From Bacteroidales bacterium (GTDB taxonomy: Bacteria > Bacteroidota > Bacteroidia > Bacteroidales > UBA1715): a stretch of 17,844 bases of DNA. Location of the stretch: NCBI GenBank assembly GCA_031262005.1, contig JAISIO010000178.1, forward strand, positions 1 to 17,844. The letters are read 5' to 3'. Within the stretch, counting starts at the first letter, position 1, and each line of letters starts with the position of its first letter. Of the stretch, positions 7,287-15,262 are shown piece by piece. The notes beneath the pieces are model-generated. The model was not told the DNA's origin, did not search any database, and saw nothing but the letters and a program-made list of their open reading frames with translations. Both the position numbers and the translations under genes were made by a program.

Positions 7287-10091
7287 TTAGTCGAGTTTTT
7301 CAGGATTCATAATTACTTCCCGCTTATTGTGCTGTTGTAGCAGTTGTTTTGCAAATTCTTGCACATCGTTCATTGTAATTGCAGTAAGTATTTGTTCATA
7401 ATCGCTTGCCATATCAAGCCCATTGTTTTCATATTCTTCAATAGTTCGCAGCCAATACGCATTTTCGGCTTTTTGTTCTTTTATTCTTTTGAGCATAAAT
7501 TCTTTCACTTTCAGGAAATCTTCAGAACGCACACCGGAATTTTCCACACTCTGCAATTCTTTATAAATAATACTCAGTAATTTTTGTACAATATCGGCAT
7601 TGGTGTCGAACATTATTTGTAACGAAGCGTTTGGAACAGGAAATTTCAAAACACTGCCATTCACTCTCACTCCGTATGTTCCTCCTTCGTTTTCACGCAC
7701 TGTTTCGGTGAATACTATGCGTAAAATTTGTGAGAACATATCCATAAGAATTACATTTTTCAACGTGTAATCGCAAGAACCTGTGTACGATACGAATGCC
7801 GTAGTTTTGGGTGTTTCCATTGCTTTATCGAAAACAATGCTTTTCTCACCTTGTGGCATAGTCAAATGTATATCGGCAAAGGTTTCTTTTGTTTTCACTT
7901 TCGGCAGAGCCGCAATATAGGTCTCAATTAGTGTTTGCACGCTGTCGGGCGAAATTGCGCCAACAAACACAAACGTAAATTGGTCGGCATTCAAAAAACG
8001 GTCTTTGTACATTTGTTGTGCTGTGGTAAAATTCACCTCATCTAATAATGCGAGCCGCATACGTTGTTTTCGAGGGTGATTGGCGTACAATAGCGAATTG
8101 ACACTATCGACAAAGGATGTAAACGGATTACGCTCAGTACTTTGCAAATCGCTTTGCTTGCGCGAAATATAGGCATCAAATGCTTGTTGATCAGCTCGTT
8201 GCTGCGTAAAATACAAATAAGTAAGTTGTAACAGTGTTTCAAAATCACGTGGCGAACTTGCTCCCGAGAGCATTTCGTAACGCATGGCAAGCTGCGGACG
8301 TACATTGACATTTTTACCGGCAAGAACTTTTTCCAGATCGCGTTTACTCAAATTTCCGACACCGCTCAAATTAATCAAATCATTGATATTCAAAATTGTT
8401 GCAATATCCTTTTCATTAAGCAAACTTTCGCCGCCTTGACTGCTTGCTTGCATCAAAATTTGATCGTTTTTAAAATCGGTCTGTTTGAAAATCACTCGCA
8501 TTCCGTTGCTCAAAATCCATTCGGTACTGCCCAAAGCATAATCCTTTCTACTTATAACTTTTCCTGCTTTCGGTAGTTTTTTTAGTAAGTGAGTATCTAC
8601 AACAGCATCTACATAAGGAGTTAGTTCGTCATTTTTTGCACGTTCAAAAATCTGCAAAACCTGTTCTTGCGTTGGTATAGCCTCCCCTTCTTTTTGAGGT
8701 AACATAAGCACAATCACCACATTGGTATCGGAAACCATGGAGCGCATCAATTCATTGACCGTTTCCACCGAAACAAGCGATGATGCCACACGAGTATAAA
8801 AATCATATTCAAATTCAATACCCGGCGCAGGTTCATTATCCAAAAATAAGCGAATATACTCTTGCGTATATCGTTCATTTTTTTCTTTTCCACGCTCATT
8901 ATAAGCTGTTTCTATCCAGTTCAGAATATCGGCGCGCGCACGCTCAAATTCTGTTTGTGTGAATCCAAATTGCCGTGCACGTTGTGTTTCATGCACCATG
9001 CTTTCTATAGTTTGATCTATTTTATCACTTTTGCTGTGTGCATACGTAGAAAAAGCATTTTTGGTTTTCGATAGAAAAAAACTACCGGCATCAACACCAA
9101 CACGCACAAACGGTGCGCCAGGTTGTTGCACAATTTCGGCATAGCGCGCATTCATCATAGTTTCCAGAAGCATTTTTGAGAATAAAAATTGCATATACTC
9201 ATACGTGTTTTTGTCGGCTTCGGGAAAAGCATCGTATTTATGAAAAATCATAATCTGCGAACTTGTAGCTTCTTTGTCCGCAGCTATGCTCACAATAGGT
9301 TGCACATTGTCCGTTACCGGAAAATATACGCGTTCGGAGGGATTTTTCGGGGTCGGAATTTGCGAAAACAATCGCTGAATATGCACTTCCATGGTATCAA
9401 TATCGAAATCGCCCACCACAATAATTCCCTGTAAATCGGGACGATACCACTGATGATAGTAATCGCGTAATTCTTGATATTTGAAATTATTAATAACCGA
9501 AGGTAAACCTATGGGCAAGCGGTGCCCGTAACGGTCGGAACCGTAAATTTCGGGAAGAATTTTTTCGTACATACGCATTGTGGCGTTGGTGCGTGTGCGC
9601 CATTCTTCGTGAATTACGCCACGCTCTTTATCAATTTCGGTGCTATCGAGCGTAAGATAATTCGACCAATCGTGCAAAATCAACAATACCGAGTCCATCA
9701 ATTCCCAACGAGCAGGCACATTGATTATGTTATACACCGTTTCGTCTATCGAGGTGTAGGCATTCAAATTTTCGCCGAATTTTATACCGTTTTTTTCCAA
9801 GACATCACGAAGCGAAGTACCCGGAAAATGTACCGTACCATTAAATGCCATGTGTTCCAGAAAATGCGCCAATCCGCGTTGGTTTTCCTCTTCAAGAATT
9901 GATCCCACTTTTTGCGCAATATAAAAATCGGCTCGCTGTGCCGGCAGATTATTTGCTCGAATGTAGTACTTCATGCCGTTGGGCAATGTGCCTGTACGTA
10001 AATTAGTATCCTGCGGTAACGGCTGTGTAGACTGAGCTTGCGCACAAAACAATGCGCTCATGAACGAGAGTAGAAGAAGAATTTTTTTCAT
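7287..10091 (-). CDS. Periplasmic M16 family zinc metallopeptidase (two-domain, PqqL-like)
   Basis: An M16 (insulinase/pitrilysin-type) peptidase of 934 residues from the ATG at 10091. A TTG two codons earlier is possible but adds nothing. A signal peptide (hydrophobic core LLLLSFMSALFC, likely cut after AQA) sends it to the periplasm. The inverted zinc motif is His76-Phe-Leu-Glu79-His80, with the distal ligand Glu about 76 residues later in DKERGVIHEEW. The second half (about 510-930) is the usual second M16 pair lacking the zinc motif, with the R/Y-type substrate-binding region near ENEGGTYGVRVNG. The likely job is degradation of peptides or misfolded envelope proteins. It is on the same strand as ndk upstream, but a strong terminator separates them, so it has its own promoter, which I could not identify confidently. 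It overlaps no other gene. Confidence 0.93.
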   Translation of the reverse strand: MKKILLLLSFMSALFCAQAQSTQPLPQDTNLRTGTLPNGMKYYIRANNLPAQRADFYIAQKVGSILEEENQRGLAHFLEHMAFNGTVHFPGTSLRDVLEKNGIKFGENLNAYTSIDETVYNIINVPARWELMDSVLLILHDWSNYLTLDSTEIDKERGVIHEEWRTRTNATMRMYEKILPEIYGSDRYGHRLPIGLPSVINNFKYQELRDYYHQWYRPDLQGIIVVGDFDIDTMEVHIQRLFSQIPTPKNPSERVYFPVTDNVQPIVSIAADKEATSSQIMIFHKYDAFPEADKNTYEYMQFLFSKMLLETMMNARYAEIVQQPGAPFVRVGVDAGSFFLSKTKNAFSTYAHSKSDKIDQTIESMVHETQRARQFGFTQTEFERARADILNWIETAYNERGKEKNERYTQEYIRLFLDNEPAPGIEFEYDFYTRVASSLVSVETVNELMRSMVSDTNVVIVLMLPQKEGEAIPTQEQVLQIFERAKNDELTPYVDAVVDTHLLKKLPKAGKVISRKDYALGSTEWILSNGMRVIFKQTDFKNDQILMQASSQGGESLLNEKDIATILNINDLINLSGVGNLSKRDLEKVLAGKNVNVRPQLAMRYEMLSGASSPRDFETLLQLTYLYFTQQRADQQAFDAYISRKQSDLQSTERNPFTSFVDSVNSLLYANHPRKQRMRLALLDEVNFTTAQQMYKDRFLNADQFTFVFVGAISPDSVQTLIETYIAALPKVKTKETFADIHLTMPQGEKSIVFDKAMETPKTTAFVSYTGSCDYTLKNVILMDMFSQILRIVFTETVRENEGGTYGVRVNGSVLKFPVPNASLQIMFDTNADIVQKLLSIIYKELQSVENSGVRSEDFLKVKEFMLKRIKEQKAENAYWLRTIEEYENNGLDMASDYEQILTAITMNDVQEFAKQLLQQHNKREVIMNPEKLD

Positions 10092-10242
10092 TTTCAAATG
10101 TCGTATTTGGTTATTAATAATAGTTTTCTATTCAAATTGAGATACGAAAATAACGCTAAAAAATTATTCCGCACACATTTTTAATGACTAAAATGAGGTC
10201 ATCGGCAGTGTATTGCTGCGTTTTTAGTGTAATGCAACAATC

Positions 10243-10274
10243 AAAAAAGGTTGTTTTTCGCAAAACAACCTTTT
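10243..10274 (-). terminator. Rho-independent terminator of ndk
   Basis: AAAAGGTTGTTTT (10245-10257) pairs over 13 bp with AAAACAACCTTTT (10262-10274) across a 4-nt loop. Read on the minus strand, the stem ends in CCTTTTTTG, giving a U-tract. It lies about 29 bp after the ndk stop codon. The remaining bases up to the M16 start hold no gene that I can see. Confidence 0.88.
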
Positions 10275-10302
10275 CCACAAATTAAAACAAAATGAAAACA
10301 AA

Positions 10303-10746
10303 TTATCCTATACAATTGCCGTCTTTATCAAACCATTCGCTGGTAGCAAAGTGAAAGCCGCCTTCGCGAAGAGCATTTTCATCGCTATCGGCACCATGAA
10401 CGGCATTTTCGCTCATTGAAGTGGCATATAATTTTCTGATTGAGCCTTCTTCGGCGTTGGCAGGATTGGTTGCACCAATCAATTTTCTAAAATCTGCTAC
10501 CGCATTTTCTTTTTCGAGCACCGCAGCTACAATTGGTCCCGAAGTCATAAATTCAACCAATTCGCCAAAAAACGGACGTTCTTTGTGAATATCGTAGAAT
10601 TTACTTGCTTTTGCCACGCTCATTCGAGTAAATTTCATGGCTACAATGCGAAAACCCGCATCGGTAATCATTTTTAAAATAGAACCTATATGACCATTTT
10701 TAACCGCATCGGGTTTAATCATAGTAAAAGTAATGTTTCCTGCCAT
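10303..10746 (-). CDS. ndk: Nucleoside diphosphate kinase
   Basis: 147 residues, standard for the family. It transfers the gamma-phosphate of ATP to nucleoside diphosphates through a phosphohistidine. The catalytic His117 lies in the family signature NAVHGADS (114-121). The N-terminal TMIKPDAV strand with Lys11, the RPFF segment (57-60) and the GATNPANAEEGSIR nucleotide-binding loop (91-104) are all present. The protein is cytosolic. The ATG at 10746 gives a standard N-terminus. It is transcribed alone: a terminator follows it, and the next gene upstream is divergent. Confidence 0.98.
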   Translation of the reverse strand: MAGNITFTMIKPDAVKNGHIGSILKMITDAGFRIVAMKFTRMSVAKASKFYDIHKERPFFGELVEFMTSGPIVAAVLEKENAVADFRKLIGATNPANAEEGSIRKLYATSMSENAVHGADSDENALREGGFHFATSEWFDKDGNCIG

Positions 10747-10815
10747 GGCACAAAAAATATCAAAATGTGTAAATTAAAATAAAGAGCTAAGATACGCTTT
10801 TTTTATAAAAACTCA

Positions 10816-10823
10816 TACTTTTG
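10816..10823 (+). promoter_or_regulatory. -7 element (TACTTTTG) for the AI-2E family gene
   Basis: TACTTTTG matches TAnnTTTG and ends 18 nt before the ATG at 10842, in the short divergent gap shared with ndk. No -33 TTG is evident. Confidence 0.45.
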
Positions 10824-10841
10824 TAAAAAATTATTTTCCAC

Positions 10842-11900
10842 ATGAATCCACCCAATAGCGAGTTGATAAAATCAACAAAACACATAGAAAAACTACTTCT
10901 TATTATTGTTGTAATAAGCACTTTAGCAATATTAAAACTATTGTCATATATATTTGTTCCTTTGGTGGCAGCATCGTTGCTTGCCTTAGTTTTTATGCCC
11001 ATGATGCGTTGGTTTGCAAAAAAAAATATATCAAACTGGCTCGCCATGCCTTTGGTTATTATTATTTTATGTGCGTTAGTCGGCTTTTTTATATTTTTAG
11101 TACAAATAAGCAGTCGGGAAATAAGTAGCGTTGATATGCAATTTTGGTACAATTCGCTTGAAAGAATCAATCACTTACTTGTTCCGTTGTTCAATATGTT
11201 AGGATTTGAGCATGTGTCGCATCACGATATTAGTAATTATATACTCAATCATGCCGAAGTGAGTAGCAAATTATATTCACTGCTCGGCACCGTGCTGAAT
11301 GTTACTCAGCGCACCCTTATAATGCTGGCTATGACTTTATTTTATGTCATTCTGTTGTTAAGCGGCTCTATCAATATGCGCAAAATTATGCAAACAACCA
11401 TTTTCAACAGAGCAACGCCTGCGGCACGCACATTTGTAATTTTAGAAAAAAGCATAAGTAAATTTTTGATTGTTAAATTTTTAATAAGCCTTGGTACCGG
11501 AATTGCTGTATGCGTTAGCTGCTTGGCTTTCAACGTGCAATTTCCATTTTTCTGGGGTATTTTGACGTTTGTGGCAAATTTCATACAAATGTTTGGTTCC
11601 ATAGCCTCCACTACCCTGCTTTCATTGTTTGCACTATCGCAAATCGACAGCACCGGAACAGCCTTCACACTAATAGCTCTTTTGATTGCAATCCAAATAG
11701 TATTTGGTTCTATTTTAGAACCTATATTTATGGGTAAAGCGTTTTCAATCAATACCATAACAGTGCTTATTATGCTTATGTTTTGGGGCTATATGTGGGG
11801 CGTAATAGGAATGATACTTTCAGTTCCAATTACGGTTGTGATTAAAACAGTGCTTTCGCAATCGGTTAAGTATAAAATTGTAAGCGATTTGATGGGATAG
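10842..11900 (+). CDS. AI-2E family (PerM/YdiK-like) membrane transporter
   Basis: This 352-residue polytopic membrane protein has two N-terminal helices (about 15-55), a third (about 65-90), a soluble stretch to about 150, and a cluster of helices from about 155 to the end. The C-terminal half carries the family pattern: FPFFWGILTFVANFIQMFGS, then GSILEPIFMGKAFSINTITV, then MWGVIGMILSVPI. Members export quite different things (autoinducer-2 or related molecules, Na+/H+ antiport), so the substrate cannot be named. It is transcribed divergently from ndk and ends at the four-hairpin intergenic element. The family call is strong; the substrate is unknown. Confidence 0.88.
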   Translation: MNPPNSELIKSTKHIEKLLLIIVVISTLAILKLLSYIFVPLVAASLLALVFMPMMRWFAKKNISNWLAMPLVIIILCALVGFFIFLVQISSREISSVDMQFWYNSLERINHLLVPLFNMLGFEHVSHHDISNYILNHAEVSSKLYSLLGTVLNVTQRTLIMLAMTLFYVILLLSGSINMRKIMQTTIFNRATPAARTFVILEKSISKFLIVKFLISLGTGIAVCVSCLAFNVQFPFFWGILTFVANFIQMFGSIASTTLLSLFALSQIDSTGTAFTLIALLIAIQIVFGSILEPIFMGKAFSINTITVLIMLMFWGYMWGVIGMILSVPITVVIKTVLSQSVKYKIVSDLMG

Positions 11901-11910
11901 TGTGGAAATT

Positions 11911-12062
11911 GTGCGGCAATGGGTTGCCGTCACTGTCATTGTACTTTCCGTAGGTAACACTTCGTTCACCTACGGTTATGAAGATACGACCTTTCAGGTC
12001 GATTATCTGCCGTAGAACAATGACTGATTGGGTATTCCATGCGGGCGAAAAATATTTCGCCC
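11911..12062. repeat. Intergenic element with four successive hairpins
   Basis: This gap between convergent genes holds four separate inverted repeats. CGGCAA/TTGCCG (11914-11929) can be extended by GTG/CAC. CCGTAGGT/ACCTACGG spans 11948-11975, CGACCT/AGGTCG spans 11987-12001, and GGGCGAAA/TTTCGCCC spans 12043-12062. It is richer in G+C than its surroundings. A 71-codon open frame on the minus strand (12081-11866) crosses it, but its reading matches no family I know and runs into the transporter gene, so I treat it as part of the element. The likeliest explanation is a dispersed intergenic repeat or a structured 3' end. Confidence 0.6.
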
Positions 12063-12098
12063 CTACAACATTATACAGCATTACAGACTAAATTATGT

Positions 12099-12527
12099 CT
12101 ACGTCGCCAAACTCTTCGATTTTCTATGAAACACAAAAGAAAGCTGTTGTAAAATAATTCTACGCTGCTTGTACAGATATGCAGACGCTACTCCAAGACA
12201 AATTCCTATGGCGTTGAAAACTATGTCGTGAATGTCCGATGAGCGATTGCTAAGCAATGGCTGTAGAAATTCTACAATTATGCCCATGCATGAAGCAGCA
12301 GTAAAAGTAATGAGTGTCCAACGTTTTACCGAAAACTGCCATAAAAAAACAGCTATCACAAGAGAATATGCGCCATACATTATAAGATGTACCACTTTAT
12401 CTTTTCCACCGGTATTAAAAATATGCGGAATGGTTTCGTGCGGAATAAATGAAACTATCAATATACCTGCAACGATAATTTGGGTTATTCCAAATACACT
12501 CAAACATATTTTCTTGTGTGTACTCAT
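12099..12527 (-). CDS. VanZ-like family membrane protein
   Basis: 142 residues from the ATG at 12527; a GTG ten codons upstream is a weaker alternative. It has four predicted membrane helices. The family pattern is visible: a first helix ending in IPHETIP, then GKDKVVHLIMYGAYS at the start of helix two, and EFLQPLLSNRSSDIHDIVFNAIGICLG at helices three to four, with the conserved Asp-Asn-Gly spacing. VanZ of Tn1546 gives low-level teicoplanin resistance, but most chromosomal relatives have no known substrate, and nothing here suggests glycopeptide resistance. A minus-strand TACTTTTG at 12626-12633 is a possible promoter, about 100 nt upstream. The gene is convergent with the AI-2E family gene. 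Confidence 0.85.
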   Translation of the reverse strand: MSTHKKICLSVFGITQIIVAGILIVSFIPHETIPHIFNTGGKDKVVHLIMYGAYSLVIAVFLWQFSVKRWTLITFTAASCMGIIVEFLQPLLSNRSSDIHDIVFNAIGICLGVASAYLYKQRRIILQQLSFVFHRKSKSLAT

Positions 12528-12625
12528 GATTTTGTGTTTTATATTCGAAAATCGCACAGACTATGCTTTATGCCTTATACGGCACACAATCTATTTGATT
12601 ATCTTTCCTTTAAAAAGTGTTTCGG

Positions 12626-12633
12626 CAAAAGTA
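12626..12633 (-). promoter_or_regulatory. Possible -7 element (TACTTTTG, minus strand) for the VanZ-like gene
   Basis: The complement of 12626-12633 reads TACTTTTG, matching TAnnTTTG, with a leader of about 90 nt to the VanZ ATG. No -33 TTG is visible, and the flanking DNA is A-rich. Nothing else was found in the gap between the VanZ-like and EEP genes. Confidence 0.35.
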
Positions 12634-12685
12634 TGAAAAAGATGGAAAAATGGTAAAAAAAAAGTATGAAATAAGACATATTTTC

Positions 12686-13780
12686 TTAATCATTAACCAC
12701 TAATTTCGCAAGCACTGGGTAATGGTCGGAAATAATTAAATTGGGAACTTTGCATGACACAGGCATAAAATCGGGGTGCGTTAAAATAAAATCTATGCGT
12801 TTCGACAGGAATTTCCAATGATACGTGCCTCCCACACCTTTGGAAGTCTCTATAAAAGCATCGTGCAAGTTGTGTTCCTCTTGTATGGTATGATAAATAA
12901 AGGAATATGCCGGAGCATTGAAATCGCCGCACACAATCATGCGGTACGGGCATTCGTGCAACGATTTGCGCAGTATAATTGCCTGAGTATTGCGTTTTTG
13001 CATGGCAACAATCATTTTTTGCAACACATTTTTCACTTCTGCCACCTCAAACTCTTGTCCGGAGGCTACTTGTTCTATTGTTTCAAAATTCTGGCTTTGT
13101 AAACGATATGACTCCAAGTGATTGTTATAAACACGCAAGGTATCGGCATTGCGCACAATATCAACCCATTGCGATGAATTACCAGAATTGGGATAGGTCA
13201 ATGTTCCGTAATCGACAATAGGATAACGGCTAAAAACAACCGTTCCGTAAAAATATCTGTTCTTTATAGAATGAATTTGGTGAGTCTTCCAATAGCGCAA
13301 ACCAATGCTTTGCAAGCTGTCTATCAATTGATATTTTTCCTTTTTGTCGTAGTGAAATTCCTGCAAACACACAACATCGGGCTGCGATTGTTTTACAAAA
13401 TCAAAAAATTCGCCCTGCACAAATCCTCGCTCGCTCCAGCCCATATAATTGAAGGCATTCACATTGAACGTAAGTACGGTCATAGTATCGTCGGTTTCTT
13501 GTATTTTGCGCGATGAGCCAAATCCAAAAGTATCGAAAAAAGGTGCAGAACTAAGTGCCATGGTGGCGAGTAGCAAAAGTACGTACCACCACTTGCGCAT
13601 AACAATCCAAAAAAACATAAAGGCAATACTAATGCCCATATAATAGGGATAGCCCAATGAAACCAATTCAAATATCCACGGCGGCTCGTTGTGAAATAAG
13701 CGTATGGCTGCCGATATAAGTAACAGTACTACAAATGCAAGATTGGCAATTAATAATATGTAGCGAACAACGTTTCTCAT
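12686..13780 (-). CDS. Membrane-anchored endonuclease/exonuclease/phosphatase (EEP) family protein
   Basis: A 364-residue protein with three hydrophobic helices at about 5-27, 42-62 and 64-82, followed by an EEP (DNase I-like) domain from about 100 to the end. The catalytic set is complete: Asn106 in TFNVNAF, Glu141 in VCLQEFHYD, His221 in NNHLES, Asp286 and Asn288 in CGDFNAP, Asp330 in RIDFILTHPDF, and Asp352-His353 in ISDHYPV. EEP enzymes cut phosphodiesters in DNA, lipids or phosphoinositides, and the substrate here cannot be told from sequence. The topology would put the domain on one face of the inner membrane. The gene lies 88 bp after the rhomboid gene on the same strand; I recall this pairing as recurrent in Bacteroidetes. 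Confidence 0.9.
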   Translation of the reverse strand: MRNVVRYILLIANLAFVVLLLISAAIRLFHNEPPWIFELVSLGYPYYMGISIAFMFFWIVMRKWWYVLLLLATMALSSAPFFDTFGFGSSRKIQETDDTMTVLTFNVNAFNYMGWSERGFVQGEFFDFVKQSQPDVVCLQEFHYDKKEKYQLIDSLQSIGLRYWKTHQIHSIKNRYFYGTVVFSRYPIVDYGTLTYPNSGNSSQWVDIVRNADTLRVYNNHLESYRLQSQNFETIEQVASGQEFEVAEVKNVLQKMIVAMQKRNTQAIILRKSLHECPYRMIVCGDFNAPAYSFIYHTIQEEHNLHDAFIETSKGVGGTYHWKFLSKRIDFILTHPDFMPVSCKVPNLIISDHYPVLAKLVVND

Positions 13781-13868
13781 AGTACAAGTTTCACAATTTT
13801 CATTGTTTTATCAAATTTCCTCTGCTCGCTGCAGCATAAACTCAATAAGAAAGCAATATGTAAAATTC

Positions 13869-14777
13869 CTAAAATTTTTGCCTAAATAACAAATCTTTTT
13901 CCTTTTTCGTCAAACTATCGTAGCCATTTTTTGAAATTTTATCTAAAATAGCATCAATTTCGGCTTGTGAGGCAGCTACTTTGTGTCCCACATCTTCGTA
14001 TTTCACATCTGAAATGTTCGATTTTTGATTACGATAGGTTACTCGCATTTTCGGTTTCGGTTCAAACAATTGTACAATCCAATCGCACAATCGCACAAAC
14101 CATGCTGCAATATCGTTACCTTGTTTCAATTGCCACGCCCACACAAAGCCGAATAAGGCTCCGCCCAAATGCGACAAAACTCCTCTGGAATTAAGACCAG
14201 GTAATGAAATAAGGTCTAAAGCAACCATTACTATAGCAAGATATTTTAAGCGAACCTGTCCAAAGAATAGCAAATACACCTGATAATTAGGAAAATACGT
14301 TGCAGTAGCTATCACAATAGCAATCACTGCCGCCGATGCACCTATCATTGGTACGCCTCCTACCATATTGTGATGCAATGCAGGAATAACGGCAAATCCG
14401 GCAACGGCGAACAAAGCACCGAATATTCCGCCAAGTGTAAACACGGCAAATAGGCGTTTGCCTTTAAGCAAATCTATAAAAATACGCCCAAACCAAAAAA
14501 GCCACAGCATATTAAAAAGCAAGTGAAGGAAGCCTTCGTGCACAAACATATAGGTAAACAGCGTCCACGGTTTACGAATTAGCACTTCGGGATTGAGGTA
14601 GGTTTGCACATTGGTTATAACAGCAACGGTAAACACACTTGTAGCCGATTGTGTAATAAGCCACGAAAGCAATCCAAAAATTTTGATGATTGCAAATACC
14701 GCAATATTTATAAGAATCAAGCGATTGAGCGCATTGCCTTGGGTAAATTCTCTTTGTATGGACTTCCAAATAGTCAT
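13869..14777 (-). CDS. Rhomboid family intramembrane serine protease
   Basis: 302 residues with six or seven membrane helices in the first 220 positions and a soluble C-terminal tail. The rhomboid core is recognisable: His80 and His85-Leu-Leu-Phe-Asn89-Met, the serine motif Gly146-Ala-Ser148-Ala149, and the catalytic His203 in SHLGG. The usual motif is GxSG; here the last Gly is Ala, while the Ser-His dyad is kept, so activity is likely but not certain. The tail (about 240-302) is charged and ends in an AEIDAILDKISKNGYDSLT segment of a kind I associate with Bacteroidetes rhomboids. It starts at the ATG only 4 bp after the DUF1573 gene stop, so the two are almost certainly co-transcribed, with the EEP gene possibly following. 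Confidence 0.92.
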   Translation of the reverse strand: MTIWKSIQREFTQGNALNRLILINIAVFAIIKIFGLLSWLITQSATSVFTVAVITNVQTYLNPEVLIRKPWTLFTYMFVHEGFLHLLFNMLWLFWFGRIFIDLLKGKRLFAVFTLGGIFGALFAVAGFAVIPALHHNMVGGVPMIGASAAVIAIVIATATYFPNYQVYLLFFGQVRLKYLAIVMVALDLISLPGLNSRGVLSHLGGALFGFVWAWQLKQGNDIAAWFVRLCDWIVQLFEPKPKMRVTYRNQKSNISDVKYEDVGHKVAASQAEIDAILDKISKNGYDSLTKKEKDLLFRQKF

Positions 14778-14781
14778 TGGT

Positions 14782-15186
14782 TTATTTCATTATAAATTTA
14801 TTCGGATTAGCACTTACTTCGCCCGAAATAAATAGAGATAATTGTTTTTGTTGAGTGCTTGGATACACAATAATTTCTTTCATAAATCCACCACTACGAC
14901 GAGAATCGTATTGTATGGATATGTAAGTTGTATCGGTCGGAGCAATTTCGTTTCTGTCCCATTGTGGTACGGTACAGCCGCAAGTAGTACGAATATTAAT
15001 AATTTTTAACGGTTGTGCGCCTGTGTTTATACACATAAATTGATGCGTAGCCTGAGCAGCAAAAGCCAAGGTATCAAATGAAAAATGTGTTTGCGGACAA
15101 TGCAAAAAACCTTGTTTAGCACTTTTTTGAATGCTGGCACAGTGCGTAAACAAAAAACAAAAAACTATAACGAGTAAATGTTTCAC
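14782..15186 (-). CDS. DUF1573 domain protein, probable lipoprotein or secreted
   Basis: 134 residues starting at a GTG; an in-frame stop lies four codons upstream, so no longer start exists. The N-terminus is a signal sequence with a hydrophobic core and Cys16. The lipobox (FTHC) is imperfect, so lipidation is possible rather than clear. Residues about 30-125 match DUF1573, an immunoglobulin-like domain. It shows the family hallmark TTCGCTVPQW (two Cys separated by Gly) and a late SGGFMKEIIVYPS strand. The function of DUF1573 proteins is not established. The stop codon is 4 bp from the rhomboid start. A link between the rhomboid and this envelope protein is an inference from gene order only. 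Confidence 0.85.
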   Translation of the reverse strand: MKHLLVIVFCFLFTHCASIQKSAKQGFLHCPQTHFSFDTLAFAAQATHQFMCINTGAQPLKIINIRTTCGCTVPQWDRNEIAPTDTTYISIQYDSRRSGGFMKEIIVYPSTQQKQLSLFISGEVSANPNKFIMK

Positions 15187-15198
15187 AAAACGAAATCA

Positions 15199-15260
15199 AT
15201 TAACAACTAACAATTAATAATTAATCACTAACCACTAATCATTAATCACTATACACTAAT
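15199..15260. repeat. A+T-rich degenerate short repeats between DUF1573 and the pseudouridine synthase gene
   Basis: The 76-bp gap is made of degenerate copies of a unit like TTAATCACTA (TTAATCACTA, ACCACTAATC, ATTAATCACT, ATACACTAATCACT). No hairpin or promoter box is evident. It separates the two genes on the same strand. Confidence 0.55.
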
Positions 15261-15262
15261 CA

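Noticed and set aside
7344..9902. Several plus-strand open frames of 60-126 codons opposite the M16 peptidase gene
   Set aside because: They are shadows of the strongly conserved M16 coding frame on the minus strand and carry no recognisable domain.
10842..11900. Quorum-sensing autoinducer-2 exporter
   Set aside because: The family name is historical and members transport different substrates; nothing nearby (such as luxS) supports an AI-2 role.
12099..12527. Glycopeptide resistance locus
   Set aside because: Only a VanZ-like protein is present; there are no VanH, VanA or VanX homologues, and VanZ-like genes are common without resistance.
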